NCBI GenBank assembly: GCA_944371995.1
Contig: CALVYD010000002.1
Coordinates: 36,376 to 100,375, forward strand
Reading direction: 5' to 3'
Source: an uncultured Bacilli bacterium
Lineage (GTDB): Bacteria; Bacillota_I; Bacilli_A; RF39; UBA660
Length of the DNA: 64,000 nucleotides
The notes beneath the pieces were generated by a model. It saw only the letters and a program-made list of their open reading frames with translations, ran no database searches and was not told the DNA's origin. How positions within the stretch are numbered: position 1 is the first letter of the stretch; each line of letters begins with the position of its first letter. Below, piece by piece: positions 1 through 7,744 of this stretch. A program made the position numbers and the translations under genes.

Positions 1-210
1 ATTAGTAATCTCCACTTTTGTAAGGGGAGTAATAGATAACTCTGCATCTTCAGGGATAATGTCTGCGCCATCAGTATGTGCAGTAATAATAATATCCTCA
101 TCTTCATATTTATATTCAGAGCTCACTCCTGCATAGGATATATTAAAGCAAAGAATTACTAACATGCATAAAAGAAATGATATAATCCATTTCTTTTTTA
201 TCCTAAACAT
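1..210 (-). CDS. N-terminus of a secreted surface protein, probably pilus-tip adhesin (cut by left edge)
   Basis: Only the first 70 codons are visible; the gene continues beyond the left edge. The ATG at 210 lies about eight bases after a perfect AGGAGG (219-224); the ATG at 217 sits too close to it to be used. Residues 1-27 form a signal peptide: basic FRIKKK, a hydrophobic core, then SYA. The mature start has an acidic stretch and IPEDAELSITPL, a pattern common at the N-terminus of large Gram-positive surface proteins. It follows a pilin-sortase operon on the same strand, so a tip adhesin is the likely role; this is inference because the anchor and adhesive domains lie outside the window. 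Confidence 0.6.
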   Translation of the reverse strand, partial: MFRIKKKWIISFLLCMLVILCFNISYAGVSSEYKYEDEDIIITAHTDGADIIPEDAELSITPLTKVEITN

Positions 211-292
211 TATTCATTCCTCCTTTACGATACTATGACATTGTGAATATAAATCTTCTAAATTAGCGGCCTTTTCTATTATCTCTATTGTT

Positions 293-321
293 AATATACA
301 CTAACTTTGATACTTTTACAA
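293..321 (-). promoter_or_regulatory. Sigma-A-type promoter for the surface-protein gene
   Basis: On the minus strand TTGTAA (316-321), a 17-base spacer and TATATT (293-298) precede the start codon at 210. This gives a leader of roughly 75 bases and lets the gene be expressed apart from the upstream sortase. Confidence 0.45.
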
Positions 322-670
322 CAAATCTTATTTTTTAATAATTAATTATGTATGTAAATCCTCCAAAGATAATATTTTTAAATCGTTTAATTAATATATT
401 TTTACTTATGTAATAAACGACTCTATTAGTTCTACTTGTTGTACCCAAACGGCTAGCGTTCAGTTCTACGGAATATAAAATCATAAATTCACAACTAGTA
501 TGTAGTTATTGATTCAAATTATCTGAGAATTCTTAATTTAGTAAATTATAGTAATTTTTTAGTAAAAACCTATATTATTAGTATCCTTACTATTTTTTTT
601 AATTATTTACTATTTATTCTTCGAATTTATTACTTTTTTATAAATTTAATTATTCTTACTATGAATAAAA

Positions 671-727
671 ACTATGGAAAAGTACTAAATCAATTTTAAC
701 AATTGCTATTTTACTTTTTTCCATAGT
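671..727 (-). terminator. Terminator of the pilus-sortase operon
   Basis: ACTATGGAAAAGTA (671-684) is complementary to TACTTTTTTCCATAGT (712-727), allowing a small bulge. On the minus strand the second arm is followed by TTTTTATTC. The loop contains a further small dyad (CAATT/AATTG). Confidence 0.6.
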
Positions 728-788
728 AATCATTTTATTGATAAAAATCATTTGTAAATGTTCAATACCTTCTATATTAGAAACTTCT

Positions 789-1652
789 TTATTTAATATT
801 TTTGTCTATTACCTTTCTTTTTTGATAATGAGTGATAGAAATGATTGAGCCGATGATTAATAAAACAGCAAATATCAAACATGTATATAACACAATATCT
901 GCAATTGACATTTTTTTATTAATGGCAATACTTTCTTCCTCTTGAGCACTATATTCTATTCTTTCTCCACGAACTAGCAATCTATGGGTATTAATAGCAT
1001 ATGGAGTACAGGTAACTAGTGTTACATAATCCTTTCCCTTTACTATCTGTAAAAAATCGATATCTGATGGTTCTACTACCAACACTTGATTAACACGATA
1101 GGCTAAAACTTCATCTAAAATATGAATATAGAAAGTGTCTCCTACTTTTAGCTGATCTAAATCTGTAAATAATCGTGACGATGGTAATCCTCTATGAGCA
1201 GATAGAACAGCGTGTGTATTTTCTCCTCCTATTGGTATAGAACTACCTTCTAAATGACCTACTCCTTTTTGTAATATATCCGAACTAGTTCCATGATAAA
1301 TTGGAATTTTAATATCTATCTTTGGTATCGAGATATATCCCATCATTCCATTGTTATCAACATTCAAAACAGAAAAATACTCACTAGAAGATTGTCCAAT
1401 CTGATTTTGAAATACATCTGTAATATTAAGTGATGTAAGAGAACTATTATATTTTCTTGCTTCATTAACTAATTGTTCATTATAAGAGTTTTTCTGTTTT
1501 GCTACCTTAAAATCATAATTATCAATAATCTCTTGATAATTAATTTTACTTAAGTGATTACTAATTACAGGATATAGGATAATTGCTATTCCTAGAATAA
1601 TCATGATGACAAATATTAAAAAACTTAACTTTTCTTTTAATTTTTTCTTCAT
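789..1652 (-). CDS. Class C (pilus-assembly) sortase
   Basis: Membrane transpeptidase that links pilin subunits into a covalent fibre. The 287 residues have an N-terminal membrane helix (about 10-30), a catalytic core and a second helix near 250-273; the C-terminal anchor is typical of class C. The catalytic triad is visible as H153 (SAHRG), C215 (TLVTC) and R224 (HRL). The inhibitory lid, usually DPF/W, appears only as D-V-F near residue 79, so it is degenerate. The ATG lies two bases after the pilin stop, consistent with co-transcription with its substrate. Family assignment is secure; the exact substrates are inferred from position. Confidence 0.93.
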   Translation of the reverse strand: MKKKLKEKLSFLIFVIMIILGIAIILYPVISNHLSKINYQEIIDNYDFKVAKQKNSYNEQLVNEARKYNSSLTSLNITDVFQNQIGQSSSEYFSVLNVDNNGMMGYISIPKIDIKIPIYHGTSSDILQKGVGHLEGSSIPIGGENTHAVLSAHRGLPSSRLFTDLDQLKVGDTFYIHILDEVLAYRVNQVLVVEPSDIDFLQIVKGKDYVTLVTCTPYAINTHRLLVRGERIEYSAQEEESIAINKKMSIADIVLYTCLIFAVLLIIGSIISITHYQKRKVIDKNIK

Positions 1653-1654
1653 GG

Positions 1655-3187
1655 CTAATTATTTTTTTTGGTGGATGATTCTTCTTTTTTTCTGCGGTAA
1701 ATAAAGAAGAAATAGAAAGCTCCAACAATAATTGCTAACCCTATTATTGTAAGGATAATTGTACCAGCACCACCAGTAACCGGTAATAAACCAACAGCTG
1801 CATTAGCAATGTCCAGTTCATAATAACCATCATTATTAGTATCTTGAAGTTGATTTCCACTTGCCTGATTTGGTCCGATTGTAACCGTAATGGGATCCAT
1901 TAATAACTGATATCCAGTAGGTGCTGAGGTTTCTTTTATATAATATGTACCTGAAGCTAAACCTTTAGTTTTGACATATCCATCAGTAGCCGTTGTAACA
2001 GTATCCACTAAGTTATCAGAAGTCATAGAAATATCGCTATAAATTTCAAAGGTTGCTCCTTCTAATGGAGTATTACCTTGTGCTGCATGTTTAAATATTT
2101 GGATACCATATATATAAATTGGAACTTCTTTATCACCTTCACCACCAGCATCAGTAGCAGTATTATGAGTACCAGTACCATACGGATCATTAGAATACTC
2201 TAAACTAGCTTTGTTTACATTACCATTTCCACCAATAATAGCATTATTATTAACAGTGGCTTTATATTCAATTCTAATTAAATTAGAAGTTACATTGTCT
2301 ACCATAAATGTAATTGTTAGTGTTTTTCCACTAATTTTTGCAATCGCAACAGTTTTTCCATCATTTGTAAATGTACCATTGTTATTTGTTAAAGCCGTAA
2401 TACCATCCGTAATCTTAATACTTGTAACTGCTTCAAAATCTAATCCTTCAGAAATTGTGTCTGTAATTACATATGTTTTGTTTATAGCATTCGTAGGATA
2501 AAGTGGTACCGTGGCTTTAATTACATATGGAACCACATCTCCTATACCATAAGAACCAGAAGATGCCTCTTTATTACCTATGGCTTTTGTGATTCCGGCA
2601 TCCTCTACTTTAGCAACAATACTTTCATTATTAATTTCCCACGCATTTCCATTAGCTGTATAATCTAAATTACCAACCATAACTGCGTAAACTCTTAATG
2701 TTTTAGTAGGTAAAACTAAGTAAGCTCCAGCATCTAAAGTCTGATATGCTGTAGTCCCTGATATACTCATAGCAGTACCCTTTACATTATGTGATTTAAT
2801 ATAAGAAGCATAACCGCTAGCAAGTGTATCTAAATTTGAACTAGTTGTAACCTCTCCGCTTTCTATATCACCACTAGTTAAATTAAAATAATCTTCAATA
2901 CTAAGATTATTATTTATTGAATTTAAATATGCTTTAAAATCGTTAGTAAACTCATATGAAATTACATTAGTGTTTATATTGTAAAATGCATCTAATATTT
3001 TATAGGCACTTAGTTGATCACCAGCATCAATATCAGAAACTGTTAGGTTAGCCTTTTCAGTAATTATTTTACTTATACCATCACTGCTTGTTGTGCTGCC
3101 CGTTGTAATTGCTGCATGAACATTTAAGATTCCTACAAAAGCAATTATAGTCAGGATAATCAAAAATACCTTATTTCTTTTTTTCAT
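1655..3187 (-). CDS. Major pilin (LPXTG, CnaB/isopeptide domains)
   Basis: Backbone subunit of a sortase-assembled pilus, 510 residues. A signal peptide (1-26) precedes a variable N-terminal domain. A fimbrial isopeptide D2-type domain covers about 198-345 and a CnaB-type D3 domain about 355-465. The E-box is KETSAPTGY (418-426). The sorting signal is LPVTG at 468-472, followed by a membrane helix and RRKK tail. The usual YPK pilin motif is not present as such; K193 in IVAKVEDAGITK sits at the corresponding domain boundary and is the best candidate acceptor lysine. The start overlaps the upstream minor-pilin gene by 17 bases, indicating translational coupling. Confidence 0.9.
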   Translation of the reverse strand: MKKRNKVFLIILTIIAFVGILNVHAAITTGSTTSSDGISKIITEKANLTVSDIDAGDQLSAYKILDAFYNINTNVISYEFTNDFKAYLNSINNNLSIEDYFNLTSGDIESGEVTTSSNLDTLASGYASYIKSHNVKGTAMSISGTTAYQTLDAGAYLVLPTKTLRVYAVMVGNLDYTANGNAWEINNESIVAKVEDAGITKAIGNKEASSGSYGIGDVVPYVIKATVPLYPTNAINKTYVITDTISEGLDFEAVTSIKITDGITALTNNNGTFTNDGKTVAIAKISGKTLTITFMVDNVTSNLIRIEYKATVNNNAIIGGNGNVNKASLEYSNDPYGTGTHNTATDAGGEGDKEVPIYIYGIQIFKHAAQGNTPLEGATFEIYSDISMTSDNLVDTVTTATDGYVKTKGLASGTYYIKETSAPTGYQLLMDPITVTIGPNQASGNQLQDTNNDGYYELDIANAAVGLLPVTGGAGTIILTIIGLAIIVGAFYFFFIYRRKKEESSTKKNN

Positions 3188-3875
3188 TTTTGTCTCCTTC
3201 CTTGTTTCTTAAAACATAAACTACTCCTAAAATCACTATAGCTGAAACCATCATTAACAAAACGTATAACATAATATTGTCTAGCGTATTAGGATTAGTG
3301 TCAATTTTACCTTCTTCTCCTGCATCGCTTGGTGAAGTAATTTCTTGTTCTAATTCATTCCGTTCAATCTTTACATTCATTTCAATATCATACTTATATG
3401 TTTGGTTTTCTAAAATTGGGATACTAACTAACATGGGAGAAGTACTGTATCGATAATTTCCTACTTCAGTACTATCAATATGCACTAGGTACATGCCAGG
3501 AATTAAGTTTTTAAAATTAGCGATGCCATTTTGATTTATCTGCTGCTTATTATTAGGCTGTAAATTATTTTCTGAAATAAATTTCTCTATTTCTGTTGCT
3601 TTTAAATTTAAATCAGAAGAAGTAATTCCAACCGGGTCAAAAGTAACATCTTCATACAGATTATTAAATTTATATTGACCATTTATATCAAATGTTGCTA
3701 ATTGATAAAGTGATGCGTTCACATTAGAAAATTTTTCGTTTTCATATTGATAAACAAGAGTTATACTTGATGTTTTTGATATATCAATAGATTCTGCTTC
3801 TACATTCAAAACTCCAAAACATAGAATTGAAAAGAAGAGAAATAACCTAAGTATTCCTTTTTTCGTTTCAATCAC
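3171..3875 (-). CDS. Minor (basal) pilin, CnaB-like, with NPNTLD sorting-like motif
   Basis: A 234-residue secreted protein: signal peptide 1-27, one pilin D1/CnaB-like beta domain (about 30-170, with GIANFKNLIPGMYLV typical of these folds), an acidic linker, then NPNTLD (194-199), a membrane helix (about 200-222) and a basic tail. Small size and first place in the operon fit a basal pilin attached to the wall. The tail motif departs from LPXTG and also lacks the Gly of NPXTG, so cell-wall sorting is uncertain. The start is unusual: the only in-frame candidate is GTG at 3875, which overlaps the ribosome-binding sequence AAAGAGGTG. Confidence 0.75.
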   Translation of the reverse strand: MIETKKGILRLFLFFSILCFGVLNVEAESIDISKTSSITLVYQYENEKFSNVNASLYQLATFDINGQYKFNNLYEDVTFDPVGITSSDLNLKATEIEKFISENNLQPNNKQQINQNGIANFKNLIPGMYLVHIDSTEVGNYRYSTSPMLVSIPILENQTYKYDIEMNVKIERNELEQEITSPSDAGEEGKIDTNPNTLDNIMLYVLLMMVSAIVILGVVYVLRNKEGDKNEKKK

Positions 3876-3883
3876 CTCTTTTG

Positions 3884-3904
3884 CTAATTATTTTTATAAA
3901 TCAT
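3884..3904 (-). other. Six-codon leader ORF with strong ribosome-binding site upstream of the minor pilin
   Basis: An ATG at 3904, preceded by AGAGGAG (3909-3915), opens a reading frame of six codons ending in TAG at 3884-3886, just before the minor-pilin GTG. The site looks better for ribosome loading than that of the pilin itself, so it may couple or attenuate pilin translation. Function is inferred only. Confidence 0.35.
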
Positions 3905-4422
3905 ATTACTCCTCTAGCTAGGATACCTAGTTCATATGAATTAGTTCTGCTAGATTTGATAATTTGTAAATACTACTTTTCACAAATGACAGTACCTTCT
4001 TCAGGCTTTGTATAGATATCTCATCATCACTATACCCTTAAACTAACTTTACTAGTATTATTCTTAGTATAACCAGAAAGTTTATTTTTAACATTTGATT
4101 TAATTTGACATTTTCTTTGATTAGAGTGAAATACTATCATTAATGGAATAACTAACTTCAAAATGCTTCAATATTTACCTTGAAATTATCAGCAAAATTA
4201 TTTTGGATACAGTATTACAAAAGAAAAGAATAATTTATTTTAAACCATTCTATTTTCACCCTATTTAGAAAATAAGTAAAAGTGTGTAATTTCCTATGGA
4301 AAACATTTATCGATACCAATTATATTTATCTTCTATCACACTTATTATACTATATTTTTTCTGCTTTTACAATCATTTTCTCTGGTATTTTTTTGCCTAA
4401 AAAAAGAACAAAAATACAATTT
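3905..4422. other. Intergenic region upstream of the pilus operon
   Basis: About 520 bases without a supported gene. It holds a perfect ten-base palindrome TTCATATGAA (3931-3940) next to a CTAGGTATCCTAG-like dyad, plausible operator sites for the pilus operon. Short coding-like stretches on the minus strand (about 3930-4140) are broken by stops and frame changes and may be gene debris. No clear sigma-A promoter was identified. Confidence 0.4.
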
Positions 4423-4437
4423 TTAGATTTTTGCTCT
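4401..4437 (-). terminator. AT-rich terminator of the 4423-4872 gene
   Basis: On the minus strand AGCAAAAAT (4427-4435) can pair with ATTTTTGTT (4407-4415), followed by a run of seven T. It overlaps the stop codon at 4423-4425. The stem is weak, with one G-U pair. Confidence 0.4.
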
Positions 4438-4872
4438 CTTTTTATATTGTACCGGAGGCTCAAATTCGCACATTCCTATACAGAAATCAATATCTGCTGT
4501 TCCTTCTTTTAATAAGCTCTCACGTAATTTTTCTACATTCCCATTTCTATCATATAGTAGTGTTCCATACTTTACTTCTTGTTCAAAAGAATAGTCTCCA
4601 CGTATTGTAGTTCTTGTTTTTTCATCCTCTAAAATCCATAAACCTGCACTTTCTGTATGCACATACATTTCTATAGCTTCATTTTCTATATATGTTGACA
4701 TAATTTGTCTTGGAGTATACCTGTTATATAAAAACAGTAATCTCACTCCCATTCCAGGCACTGCACCAAATTCTGCTCCTGTAGCAACAACTCCCTCTAA
4801 TGCTTCATAAAACTCATCTCGTTTTATTTCATTTGTAATTGTTTGTGCTATTACATTATTCAATATTTCCAT
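4423..4872 (-). CDS. Unknown protein, paralogue of the 4971-5528 product
   Basis: 149 residues, soluble, no signal peptide or membrane helix. It shares with its neighbour the pattern LLFLYN near the centre, YGTLLYDRNGNVEKL, then FCIGMCEFEPPVQY close to the C-terminus. The G-T-L-L-Y-D-x-x-G phrase resembles a strand-turn seen in nucleotidyltransferase-like and antitoxin-like proteins, but catalytic residues cannot be assigned, so no function is given. No good Shine-Dalgarno precedes the ATG at 4872. The gene lies 98 bases after its paralogue on the same strand, implying tandem duplication and probable co-transcription. Confidence 0.55.
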   Translation of the reverse strand: MEILNNVIAQTITNEIKRDEFYEALEGVVATGAEFGAVPGMGVRLLFLYNRYTPRQIMSTYIENEAIEMYVHTESAGLWILEDEKTRTTIRGDYSFEQEVKYGTLLYDRNGNVEKLRESLLKEGTADIDFCIGMCEFEPPVQYKKRAKI

Positions 4873-4970
4873 CTTTGATGGTTTTACTTGTATTTTTTTT
4901 TAAGTTTTCATATCCAAACCTGCCCTTCTTTGTTTCTTATTCTATAATTTATCATTAACCCAGTCATTTT

Positions 4971-5528
4971 TTAGCTTGCAGATGCAACTTTTTTTGTACT
5001 ATTTAATGTTTTTACTTTTCGATACTGTTTTGGTATATATTCAATTGATGGTTCAAACTTACAAGAGTCATTTGAGAAAAATAAAGTATAATTATCTAAA
5101 GTTAAGTCATTTTGTAAGTCTGTTTGTAATTCCTTTATTTTACCAGTTTTGTCATAAATAATTGTTCCCTGTCTTACAATAAATTCCCAGGGATGTTCTC
5201 CTCTATCTTGAAATCTTCCTTCTAGGCTATAATACCAGTCTGGCTTATTCATTATGCTAATATTCATACCAGTCTGTGATAAAATTTCCATGATTTCTGG
5301 CTTTGTTAATTCGACTGGATCAAAATTTTTATCATTATAAATAAACAATAATTCTACTTCTGGTTTACTAGAGTCGATTTGAGAAAAATCTCTTCCCATG
5401 TAGACAATACCTTCTAAAAACTTATTTTGATGATTGTCTGACAATATTTCGTCAATTTTATTACTGATTAGTTCATTCATCCTCTCTATACTTTTTTCAT
5501 TCCTATATACCGTTCTTAACTCTTCCAT
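4971..5528 (-). CDS. Unknown protein, paralogue of the 4423-4872 product
   Basis: 185 residues from ATG 5528. Longer upstream starts (TTG 5582, ATG 5555) are rejected because a near-perfect promoter occupies those codons and GGGGAAGGAAA lies just before ATG 5528. The middle and end align by eye with the neighbouring gene: LLFIYN, RQGTIIYDKTGKIKEL, then NDSCKFEPSIEY. It is predicted soluble and helical at the N-terminus. Function is unknown; distant nucleotidyltransferase-like similarity is possible but not supported by visible catalytic motifs. Confidence 0.6.
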   Translation of the reverse strand: MEELRTVYRNEKSIERMNELISNKIDEILSDNHQNKFLEGIVYMGRDFSQIDSSKPEVELLFIYNDKNFDPVELTKPEIMEILSQTGMNISIMNKPDWYYSLEGRFQDRGEHPWEFIVRQGTIIYDKTGKIKELQTDLQNDLTLDNYTLFFSNDSCKFEPSIEYIPKQYRKVKTLNSTKKVASAS

Positions 5529-5553
5529 ACTACTATTTCCTTCCCCTATTTTC

Positions 5554-5582
5554 ATTGTACCTTTCAAAACATGGTTCGTCAA
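5554..5582 (-). promoter_or_regulatory. Strong sigma-A promoter of the tandem paralogue pair
   Basis: Minus strand TTGACG (5577-5582), exactly 17 bases, TACAAT (5554-5559). Transcription would start near 5547, giving a leader of about 20 bases that carries GGGGAAGGAAA before ATG 5528. This decides the gene start. Confidence 0.75.
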
Positions 5583-5673
5583 TCAAATTTACTTTATTTT
5601 ACTATTTCGTAGATTTTTATTTGGAATTCCGTTTTATAATAAAAAACTGAAATAAGTCTGATAGTAGTCTAAT

Positions 5674-5733
5674 AAAATATAAAAATCAAGGGCGAATGAA
5701 ATGAGTTTATAAAACCCTTGATTTTTACATTTT
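5674..5733. terminator. Bidirectional rho-independent-type hairpin
   Basis: AAAATATAAAAATCAAGGG (5674-5692) pairs with CCCTTGATTTTTACATTTT (5715-5733) with one mismatch and a 22-base loop; T-rich tails are present on both strands. Confidence 0.6.
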
Positions 5734-5893
5734 ATTGAATATAATACTTAATACAAACAAAGTTCATCTTTGTTTGTTATCTATAAATATACACATCTTA
5801 CGACTATTCAATTACTCTAGTTATATTGAAAAAACTGAAATTAGTATGAAAAACGGAAATAACCTCCGTAATTTTGTCATGCAATAATTTAAA

Positions 5894-5911
5894 TAATATT
5901 AGCTAATATTA
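5894..5911. repeat. 18-base perfect palindrome
   Basis: TAATATTAGCTAATATTA reads the same on both strands. It lies 110 bases downstream of the polymerase gene. It could be an operator or part of a termination structure. Confidence 0.5.
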
Positions 5912-6023
5912 AACAAAATTAAAAGACTTATTTCCGTTTTCTTATTCTAAACCAGTAATAAGTCTTGTAAATTAAGTTTTATTTTTTAAAACTGCATTTA
6001 GTTTAAAAATTCACGTTATTTTA

Positions 6024-7247
6024 CTATTTTAAATTTCTTTTTGATTTTGCCTCACCAATAATTTTTAATGATGCAGGTGCAACAATTGATTTTCCAAATT
6101 TCTGATTAATATCATCTATCGTTTTTTGTATTTCTTCTTCCTTTTGTTCTTCTTCATTATTTTCTTCAAAGAGTGTTAGTTGCCTTTCTTTCGTCTCGGA
6201 TAAATCTGCTAATCTTACTCCTATTAATCTTATAGGATCTTTTTTATAACTCTTATTAAAAATTTCTATTACTAATTTATATATTTCCTTGGTACTATTT
6301 GTTAGATGAGGTAGTTTTGCTTGTGCAGAGTAGCCCTGAAAATCTTTATTTTTATAAATTACTGCGACAGTTTTAGCATATTGTTTTTGTTTTCTTAATT
6401 CTCTTGTGACATCGTCTGTTTGTCTAAATAATATATCTTTTATCTTTTCTTCATCTGTATAATCATGTGATAGAGTTTCTGATGTTGAGATACTGGTTGT
6501 TTTACTACTTCTTGGTTCTACTTTGGTATTGTCTATTCCCCGGGAAGCTTCTTTTAGATATTTAGCTTGATTTTTAAACTTCCTTTCTAATACTTTTTCA
6601 TTGGCAAAAGCTAGGTCTTTTATAGTATAAATTCCTAACTTGTTTAGCTCTTCTTTGGTTCTTTTCCCAACCATGAATAAATCTCCCACGTCTAAGGGCC
6701 ATAGTTTTTGTTCTATTTCATTTTTTAATAAAGTATGTACTTTATCTGGTTTTTCAAAGTCTGATGCCATTTTGGCACATAATTTATTATTTCCTATTCC
6801 AATATTTACTGTGAAACCAAATTTTTCTTTTACTTCTTCTTTTATTTTTACTGCTAATTGATAATAGTCTTTATATAAATAATTAGTACCTGTCATATCT
6901 AGGAAGCACTCGTCAATTGAAAATTTTTCTAATAAGGGAGAATATTGTGATAGGTATTCAAAAAGTTTTTTTGACTGTTCATAATACCAGCTGTGATTGG
7001 GAGGATAGATTTCTATACTTGGACATTTCTTTTTGGCCTGATATATTGTTTCTGCTGTTTTTATTCCAAATTTTTTGGCTACTGGAGACTTTGCTAGTAC
7101 TATTCCATGACGATTAGACTCTGATCCAGCAATGATAGATGGTATTTTTCTAATATCCTTCTTATAGCCTTGCTTTAATAATAAAACTGCAGTCCAGGAT
7201 AAAAAGGCATTATTTACATCTATATGAAAAATTATTCTTTCCTTCAT
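6024..7247 (-). CDS. dinB: Y-family DNA polymerase (DinB/Pol IV type)
   Basis: Translesion polymerase of 407 residues. The catalytic palm is visible as FHIDVNNAFLSW at the N-terminus and SIDECFLDMTG with the conserved D-E pair. Helix-hairpin-helix DNA-binding and little-finger regions follow. Near the C-terminus QLTLF is a clear sliding-clamp-binding motif. The ATG at 7247 is chosen because AAAGGAG lies nine bases before it; the upstream TTG at 7268 has no such site. The gene is divergent from an XRE regulator 183 bases away. No convincing LexA box was found, so SOS control is not supported here. Confidence 0.92.
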   Translation of the reverse strand: MKERIIFHIDVNNAFLSWTAVLLLKQGYKKDIRKIPSIIAGSESNRHGIVLAKSPVAKKFGIKTAETIYQAKKKCPSIEIYPPNHSWYYEQSKKLFEYLSQYSPLLEKFSIDECFLDMTGTNYLYKDYYQLAVKIKEEVKEKFGFTVNIGIGNNKLCAKMASDFEKPDKVHTLLKNEIEQKLWPLDVGDLFMVGKRTKEELNKLGIYTIKDLAFANEKVLERKFKNQAKYLKEASRGIDNTKVEPRSSKTTSISTSETLSHDYTDEEKIKDILFRQTDDVTRELRKQKQYAKTVAVIYKNKDFQGYSAQAKLPHLTNSTKEIYKLVIEIFNKSYKKDPIRLIGVRLADLSETKERQLTLFEENNEEEQKEEEIQKTIDDINQKFGKSIVAPASLKIIGEAKSKRNLK

Positions 7248-7430
7248 TAATAAATTCTCCTTTTTCAAGATATATCTAGGAATGAAACCTTCATCTAGTT
7301 TTAAAGTATTCCTTTATAAGTATTATAAAATACTTTTTTTCTTAGTGCAATCGAACAAAATTGGTTGTTGTAGAGTTCTAGTTTACATATTGTTTTTCTG
7401 TTTTTGGGCATACTAATTCTAGGTGATAAT

Positions 7431-7733
7431 ATGATGGATAAAGATGAGCGAAAAACATACGAAAAATTTTTTAAAAAAATTGTTATAGAGCATATTAGGG
7501 AAGCTAGGATAGAGAAAGGCTGGACTCAAGCACGACTTGCGGAAGCTGTTAGTGTTTCTCATGAATATATTCGTGATTTAGAGTCTGAAAAAGGAGATGA
7601 TTATTTTTCTACTTTTACAGTCTGGCTCATTTCTAAGACGTTAGATGTTAGTTTAGATCAATTACTTGATTTTGATATGGAGGCTTTTCGGTCTGTCATA
7701 GAAAAAGCAATGCAAGGAAAATATAATCCTTAA
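7431..7733 (+). CDS. XRE-family helix-turn-helix regulator
   Basis: A 100-residue DNA-binding protein with one Cro/CI-type HTH (about residues 25-80: IREARIEKGWTQARLAEAVSVSHEYIRDLES), followed by a short acidic helix. The start at 7431 follows AGGTGAT; an upstream TTG at 7404 lacks one. It is divergent from dinB and converges on gpmI with only nine bases between stop codons. The target is unknown; control of its own promoter or of dinB would be typical for a lone XRE protein. Confidence 0.85.
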   Translation: MMDKDERKTYEKFFKKIVIEHIREARIEKGWTQARLAEAVSVSHEYIRDLESEKGDDYFSTFTVWLISKTLDVSLDQLLDFDMEAFRSVIEKAMQGKYNP

Positions 7734-7744
7734 GCATTGCTTTT
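7705..7744. terminator. Shared bidirectional terminator, XRE gene / gpmI
   Basis: AAAAGCAATGC (7705-7715) pairs with GCATTGCTTTT (7734-7744), with an inner AAGGA/TCCTT stem. It overlaps the last codons of the XRE gene and the gpmI stop, serving both convergent genes. Confidence 0.75.

Larger units (their letters stand above)
211..788. other. Intergenic region between sortase and surface-protein gene
   Basis: 578 bases without a convincing gene. It holds the candidate promoter at 293-321, the sortase terminator at 671-727, and a TCGTTTA/TAAACGA dyad around 382-420. A slightly GC-richer patch near 450-470 contains GCTAGC; no known riboswitch core was recognised there. Confidence 0.5.
5583..6023. 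other. Intergenic region rich in inverted repeats
   Basis: No gene seen. It contains a strong hairpin (5674-5733), an 18-base perfect palindrome (5894-5911), and a dyad of AAAACGGAAATAA (about 5851) with TTATTTCCGTTTT (about 5929). A short direct repeat of AAAAAACTGAAAT occurs near 5641 and 5828. Part of this must be the terminator of the polymerase gene that ends at 6024. Confidence 0.5.

Noticed and set aside
440..475. Cyclic-di-GMP or preQ1 riboswitch before the surface-protein gene
   Set aside because: Only a few bases resemble the conserved cores and no complete fold could be drawn.
3930..4140. Small gene upstream of the pilus operon
   Set aside because: The reading frames are short, need frame changes, and lack ribosome-binding sites.
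7340..7380. LexA/SOS box (CGAAC...GTTG) between dinB and the XRE gene
   Set aside because: The half-sites are too far apart and one is incomplete compared with CGAAC-N4-GTTCG.
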